Below, in pieces: positions 60,268-64,000 of a DNA stretch of 64,000 nt. Both the position numbers and the translations under genes were made by a program. Below the pieces are notes generated by a model. That model made no database searches. It was given only the letters and a program-made list of their open reading frames with translations, and was not told where the DNA came from. Positions within the stretch are counted from its first letter, which is position 1, and the number at the start of each line of letters is the position of its first letter. The stretch covers positions 186,001 to 250,000 of the forward strand of contig WVSL01000004.1 of the NCBI GenBank assembly GCA_015689685.1. Direction: 5' to 3'. The DNA comes from Rhodobacterales bacterium HKCCE2091. Lineage in GTDB: Bacteria; Pseudomonadota; Alphaproteobacteria; Rhodobacterales; Rhodobacteraceae.

Positions 60268-60546
60268 ATGCAACACACCCGTATCCAGCCGCTCGGAGAG
60301 GAGCGCGCGCATTACTGGATGGTCCAGCGCATGGCGCGCGCCACGGGCACCGATCTCGTGCGGGCGTTCGACGAAGGCGCGCTGTCGCCGGATCAATGGG
60401 CCGCGACCGTGGGCAACTGCCGCGGCTGCGGCTGGACCGAGGGCTGCGACCACTGGCTCGACGGCGAACGCGGGGTACCGCGCCCGGTCCCGCAGGCCTG
60501 CCCCAATGCCGCGCTGTTCGAGCGGCTCGCCGGGCACATGCGCTGA
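60268..60546 (+). CDS. DUF6455-type four-cysteine protein, copy 1
   Basis: A 92-aa protein with VGNCRGCGWTEGCDHWLDGE and VPQACPNAALFERLAGHM: Cys spacing CxxCxxxxxC...C with a conserved W and PxxCxN end, which suggests a bound metal or Fe-S cluster. ATG 60268 after GGGAG. The next gene carries the same module, so this is a tandem pair. Confidence 0.8.
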   Translation: MQHTRIQPLGEERAHYWMVQRMARATGTDLVRAFDEGALSPDQWAATVGNCRGCGWTEGCDHWLDGERGVPRPVPQACPNAALFERLAGHMR

Positions 60547-60575
60547 CCAGACCCATTCACACGAGGACCCCGCAG

Positions 60576-60842
60576 ATGTTCGGATTGTTCAAGATCTCCC
60601 GCCACGCCGATCTCGCGCAGCGGATGGCGAAGACCCTCGGGCGCGACCCGATCGGATCGGTCGCCGCTGCCGAGCACACCGCGCAGCGCTGGCGGAGCGC
60701 CGTCCTGTCCTGCACCCGCTGCGACCGCGCCTGCGACTGCGAGGCTTGGCTCGACAGCCACCCCACGGCCGAGGTCGCGCCGGGCTACTGCCGCAACGCG
60801 GATTTCCTGGCCCGGATGCCGAAGTCCGAACCCGCGGCCTGA
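60576..60842 (+). CDS. DUF6455-type four-cysteine protein, copy 2
   Basis: An 88-aa protein: SCTRCDRACDCEAWLDSHPT and VAPGYCRNADFLARMPKS, the same CxxC...CxxWL...CxN pattern as its neighbour with one extra Cys. The N-terminal half (MFGLFKISRHADLAQRMAKT) is longer and helical. 29 bp after copy 1, probably co-transcribed. Confidence 0.8.
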   Translation: MFGLFKISRHADLAQRMAKTLGRDPIGSVAAAEHTAQRWRSAVLSCTRCDRACDCEAWLDSHPTAEVAPGYCRNADFLARMPKSEPAA

Positions 60843-60908
60843 CCGCGCTGGCCGAAGCGGACCCGGGCCGCTAGGCTCCGCCCAGAGAAAGCGGAGAGGA
60901 GACGCCCG

Positions 60909-61265
60909 ATGACCGCCATGCCCCGCGCCCTGCGCGCGCTCGTCCTTGCCGTGCCGCTGGCTGCCGCCGCCGCCATCGCCGCGCTGGCCGAGATCCCCGG
61001 CACCTACCTGGCCTACGGGCGTAACGCCGACGGTTCGGCCTACCAGGGCAACGTGACCGTGACCCAGACCGGGGCAAACCAGTACCGCGTCGACTGGAAC
61101 GTGGGCTACCAGTATTCCGGCAACGGCGTGCTGGAAGGGCGCGTGCTGACGGTTCACTGGGGCGATGCCAACCCGGCCGTCTACGTCCTGATGCCGGATG
61201 GCGAGTTCCACGGCACATGGGCCGATGGCGAGGGGCTGGAATACTGGACCCGGACGCCGCGCTAG
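60909..61265 (+). CDS. Small exported beta-rich protein
   Basis: A 118-aa secreted protein: signal peptide ending AAAAAIAALA; mature part rich in Tyr, Trp and Gly (GTYLAYGRNADGSAYQGNVT, YQYSGNGVLEGRVLTVHWGD, FHGTWADGEGLEYWTRTP), predicted all-beta. Family not recognised beyond small periplasmic beta-barrel-like proteins. GAGAGGAG precedes the ATG by about 8 nt. Confidence 0.7.
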   Translation: MTAMPRALRALVLAVPLAAAAAIAALAEIPGTYLAYGRNADGSAYQGNVTVTQTGANQYRVDWNVGYQYSGNGVLEGRVLTVHWGDANPAVYVLMPDGEFHGTWADGEGLEYWTRTPR

Positions 61266-61325
61266 GGGCGGTCCCGTCCCGGTTGTCCGAGACCCGGCGC
61301 TAGCCGGCGCAACGCGCGGTGGCGG

Positions 61326-62690
61326 TCAGACCCGCCGGCCCCAGAGGTCGTATTCGCCTGCTTCCTCGACCTCCACGGTCAGGATGTCACCGGGGGCGAG
61401 GCCCTCGAAGTCCTCGTCGATGAACAGGTTGCCGTCGATTTCGGGCGCGTCGGCGCGGGTGCGGCAGGTGGCGGCCTCGTCGTCGACCTCGTCCACGATC
61501 ACCTCGATCCGGGTGCCGACCTTCGCCGCCAGCTTCGCCTCGGAAATCGCCTGCGCCTTTTCCATGAAGCGGTGGAAGCGGTCCTCCTTCACCTCCTCCG
61601 GCACGTGGTCCGGCAGCGCGTTCGACCGCGCGCCGGCGACATTCTCGTAGCGGAAGCAGCCGACGCGATCGAGCTGCGCCTCGTCGAGCCAGTCGAGAAG
61701 GGTCCGGAACTCGTCCTCGGTCTCGCCGGGATAGCCGACGATGAAGGTGGAGCGGATCGCGAGCGAAGGGCAGGCCGCGCGCCAGGCCGCGATCTCGTCC
61801 AGCGTGCGCGCGGCGGCGGCGGGGCGCGCCATGCGACGGAGCGTGTCGGGATGGGCGTGCTGGAACGGGATGTCGAGGTAGGGCAGCACCCCCGGCCCGG
61901 CCTCGGCCATCATCGGAACGAGATCGCGGACATGGGGGTAGGGGTAGACGTAGTGCAGCCGGACCCAGGCCCCGAGCGCGCCGAGGTCGCGCGCGAGCGG
62001 CAGGATCGGCGCCTTGACCTCGCGGTCCTTCCAGTCGGTCCCGTAGGCGGAGGTATCCTGGCTGATCACCAGCAGTTCCCGCACGCCCGCGCCGACGAGC
62101 TTTTCCGCCTCGCGCATGACCGCGGCATGGGGGCGGGAGGCGAGCTTCCCGCGCATGTCGGGGATGATGCAGAACTTGCAGGCGTGATTGCAGCCTTCGG
62201 AGATCTTCAGGTAGCTGTAGTGGCGCGGCGTCAGCTTCACGCCCTGCGCCGGCATCAGGTCGATGAACGGATGGGGCGCGGGCGGGACGGCGGAATGCAC
62301 CGCGTCGAGCACCTGTTCGTATTGATGCGGCCCCGTCACCGCCAGCACCTTCGGATGCGCGCCGGTGATGTAGTCGGGCTCCGCGCCGAGGCAGCCGGTA
62401 ACGATGACCCGGCCGTTGGCCTCCAGCGCCTCGCCGATGGCTTCGAGGCTTTCGGCCTTGGCGCTGTCGAGAAACCCGCAGGTGTTCACGATCACCGCCT
62501 CCGCGCCCGCGTAGTCGGGCGAGATCGCGTAGCCCTCGGCGCGCAGGCGGGTCAGGATGCGCTCGCTGTCCACCAGCGCCTTGGGGCAGCCGAGCGACAC
62601 CATGCCGATGCGGGGCTGGCCGGGGCGGGCGTCTTCCGTGACCCGCGCGCGGGCGAGGTCGGGGCGAAGGTCGGGCGGGTTCTGCGACAT
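61326..62690 (-). CDS. rimO: Ribosomal protein S12 methylthiotransferase RimO
   Basis: A 454-aa radical-SAM methylthiotransferase. N-terminal cluster Cys in [26 protein letters not shown] and TGCLGAEP; radical-SAM motif [13 protein letters not shown] (CxxxCxxC); C-terminal TRAM domain. It methylthiolates Asp of ribosomal protein S12. ATG 62690. Confidence 0.97.
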   Translation of the reverse strand: MSQNPPDLRPDLARARVTEDARPGQPRIGMVSLGCPKALVDSERILTRLRAEGYAISPDYAGAEAVIVNTCGFLDSAKAESLEAIGEALEANGRVIVTGCLGAEPDYITGAHPKVLAVTGPHQYEQVLDAVHSAVPPAPHPFIDLMPAQGVKLTPRHYSYLKISEGCNHACKFCIIPDMRGKLASRPHAAVMREAEKLVGAGVRELLVISQDTSAYGTDWKDREVKAPILPLARDLGALGAWVRLHYVYPYPHVRDLVPMMAEAGPGVLPYLDIPFQHAHPDTLRRMARPAAAARTLDEIAAWRAACPSLAIRSTFIVGYPGETEDEFRTLLDWLDEAQLDRVGCFRYENVAGARSNALPDHVPEEVKEDRFHRFMEKAQAISEAKLAAKVGTRIEVIVDEVDDEAATCRTRADAPEIDGNLFIDEDFEGLAPGDILTVEVEEAGEYDLWGRRV

Positions 62691-62805
62691 GGGGCGAGGC
62701 CATAGCGCCAAACGGCCCGCGCCGGAAGGGGCGGCGATAATCCTTGGGACAGCCGCGCGTTCCGCGCTAGAATCGCGGCCGGGGACAAGAGCAGGAGGAA
62801 GAGCG

Positions 62806-64000
62806 GTGCGCTGGATATTCAGGGCGATCTTCGCGGTCATCTTGGTCGGCCTTCTCGGGCTCGGCGCGCTGTTCGTGATCCCGTCCGAACGGATCGCGCG
62901 GGTGGCGACCGACCGGCTGTCGGACGCGACCGCGCGCGAGGTGACGATCCGGGGTGGCGTCCGGCCGCAACTGTTCCCGGCGCTCGGCATCCGCGCGACC
63001 GACGTGGCCATCGGCAATCCCGACTGGGTCGCCGAGGGGCCCCTGCTTGAGGCGCGCAGCCTGCATGTCGGCGTGGCATGGGCGCCGCTTCTGCGGGGCG
63101 AGGTCCAGCTCAGGACGGTCGAGGCGGTGGAGCCCCGGATCGTGCTGGTGCGAGACGAGACCGGGCGGGCGAGCTGGGACATGGGCGCCACGGCCGAGGC
63201 TGCGCCCGGCGCGGCGCCCGCCGACAATGCCGCGCAGACGGCGGAGGCCGCGCCCGCCGTCGCCGATCCGCCGGCAGCGGGCGGTGCGATGCGGCGGCTC
63301 GGGCTCGATCTCGCGCGGGTGGAGGACGGCGCGGTGCTGTTCATCGACCGCGCGACGGGGCGCAACCTGTCCATCGGCGAGGTGACGGCGGAACTGGCCA
63401 TGCCCGACCCCGGCGGCCCTGTTGACGTGGCGATTGCCCTCACCGCGGGCGGCGACGAGATCTCGGCCACGGCCCGGATCGACCCGGCCTCCGACTTCGT
63501 CGGCGGACAACCCGCCACGGTTTCGGCTGCGCTGGAATGGGACGGCGGGTCGGCGTCCTTCGAAGGCCGTGCCGGGCTCGCACCCGAGGCCGAGGGGCGG
63601 GTAGAGATCGAGGCGACCGATCCCGGGCCGATCCTCGCTCTGGCCGGGGCGGTGCGGCCCGACCTGCCGCGGGGACTGGGCCGCGACAGCCTCGCGCTCG
63701 ACGCGGTGCTGACCTACACGCGCGACGGCAGCCTGCACCTGCGGGACGCCACCGTGGCGCTGGACGGCAACCGCTTCGCGACGGAGCTGGACCTGCTGCC
63801 CGGCGCAGACCGCCCGCTTCTGCGGGGGAACGTCACCGCCGACGAGATCCGTATCGCGGCGGCGGCCCCGGCCGCGCCGGGTGCGCCCGCCGCCCCGGGC
63901 GGTGGCGGCGGCAGCGGTGCCGGCGGCGTGCCGCAAAGCGCCCCCGCCGCGACGCAGGGATGGTCCGAAGCACCGATCGACGCCTCGGCGCTTCACCTCC
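62806..64000 (+). CDS. AsmA-family protein (partial, continues beyond right edge)
   Basis: An AsmA-like protein read from GTG 62806 ([20 protein letters not shown]), with GGAGGAAG about 5 nt upstream; 398 codons are open at the right edge. One N-terminal membrane helix, the AsmA start block [20 protein letters not shown] then [10 protein letters not shown], and a long beta-rich periplasmic domain. A Gly/Ala/Pro-rich low-complexity segment appears near residues 350-385. AsmA-family proteins take part in envelope lipid transport or outer-membrane homeostasis. Confidence 0.9.
   Translation, partial: MRWIFRAIFAVILVGLLGLGALFVIPSERIARVATDRLSDATAREVTIRGGVRPQLFPALGIRATDVAIGNPDWVAEGPLLEARSLHVGVAWAPLLRGEVQLRTVEAVEPRIVLVRDETGRASWDMGATAEAAPGAAPADNAAQTAEAAPAVADPPAAGGAMRRLGLDLARVEDGAVLFIDRATGRNLSIGEVTAELAMPDPGGPVDVAIALTAGGDEISATARIDPASDFVGGQPATVSAALEWDGGSASFEGRAGLAPEAEGRVEIEATDPGPILALAGAVRPDLPRGLGRDSLALDAVLTYTRDGSLHLRDATVALDGNRFATELDLLPGADRPLLRGNVTADEIRIAAAAPAAPGAPAAPGGGGGSGAGGVPQSAPAATQGWSEAPIDASALHL

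Noticed and set aside
1-64000. tRNA, rRNA or tmRNA genes
   Set aside because: No cloverleaf T-loop (GGTTCGAATCC-type) with matching acceptor stem was found by eye; a tRNAscan/Infernal run would settle it.

Overview
The window is high-GC DNA (about 68-70% by eye) from an alphaproteobacterium, most likely a Rhodobacteraceae/Roseobacter-group member. The basis is heterotetrameric sarcosine oxidase, an alphaproteobacterial-type Glu/Leu dehydrogenase, a complete Tad/Flp pilus locus, a VPLPA-CTERM protein, and several small families typical of Rhodobacterales. No rRNA, tRNA, CRISPR array or recognisable insertion sequence was seen. Translation is dense: many 4-nt ATGA/GTGA overlaps, frequent GTG starts, and several convergent genes whose 3' ends overlap.

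Layout. 1-3.4 kb: soxB-soxD-soxA on the minus strand (soxA cut by the left edge). 3.5-6.4 kb: a detached Tad module of two TadE-like pseudopilins and a vWA-bearing TadG. 6.6-14 kb: a glutamate-family dehydrogenase, an esterase, small membrane proteins, a stress-type flavoprotein, a low-GC membrane-protein gene (probably acquired) and lepA. 14-16.6 kb: two tandem paralogues of an unrecognised family plus a 42-aa glycine-zipper peptide. 16.6-27.4 kb: Lrp/leucine dehydrogenase, a phosphatase, a CobB sirtuin, a SpoIIAA-like protein, a repeat-bearing VPLPA-CTERM surface protein, a copper chaperone pair, rpmB, YjbQ, dodecin, nrdR and ribD. 27.5-30.7 kb: one-carbon genes fhs and folD with a chorismate mutase. 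30.8-38.8 kb: cupin, thioesterase, a membrane LytTR regulator, pdeM and lhr (ligase-associated DNA repair), and a divergent MarR/MFS pair. 38.8-54.9 kb: the main Tad locus, comprising an AAA+ ATPase, CpaA, two TPR lipoproteins, TadC, TadB, CpaF, CpaE, an OmpA lipoprotein, the CpaC secretin, CpaB, five Flp-type pilins and a lytic transglycosylase. 55-64 kb: GNAT, YciA, ScoAB, an HDAC-like deacylase, DUF167, a DksA-like finger, an M48 lipoprotein, two DUF6455 proteins, rimO and the start of an AsmA gene.

How the genes work together. The Tad genes should build one envelope-spanning pilus machine: CpaF/TadB/TadC form the inner-membrane motor, CpaE positions it, CpaC/CpaB/OmpA/TPR lipoproteins form the outer channel, CpaA processes pilins, and the transglycosylase opens the peptidoglycan. 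SoxBDA, Fhs and FolD all feed the tetrahydrofolate one-carbon pool. Leucine dehydrogenase with Lrp, and ScoAB with YciA, point to amino-acid and ketone-body catabolism.

Most notable signals: (1) five tandem Flp pilins that replace the canonical Glu5-Tyr6 with Asp5-Trp6, while the pseudopilins keep Glu5; (2) two separate arrays of an exact 11-bp-period direct repeat, unit GGGTAGAANCC; (3) at least five copies of a dispersed intergenic element made of a G/C hairpin plus a conserved ATA/TTT...GGATGAAGAAG tail; (4) a tandem paralogous protein family with a conserved FWxxWxxxxxxGxPxxW signature; (5) a low-GC membrane-protein insertion; (6) an uncharacterised AAA+ ATPase beside the Tad genes.
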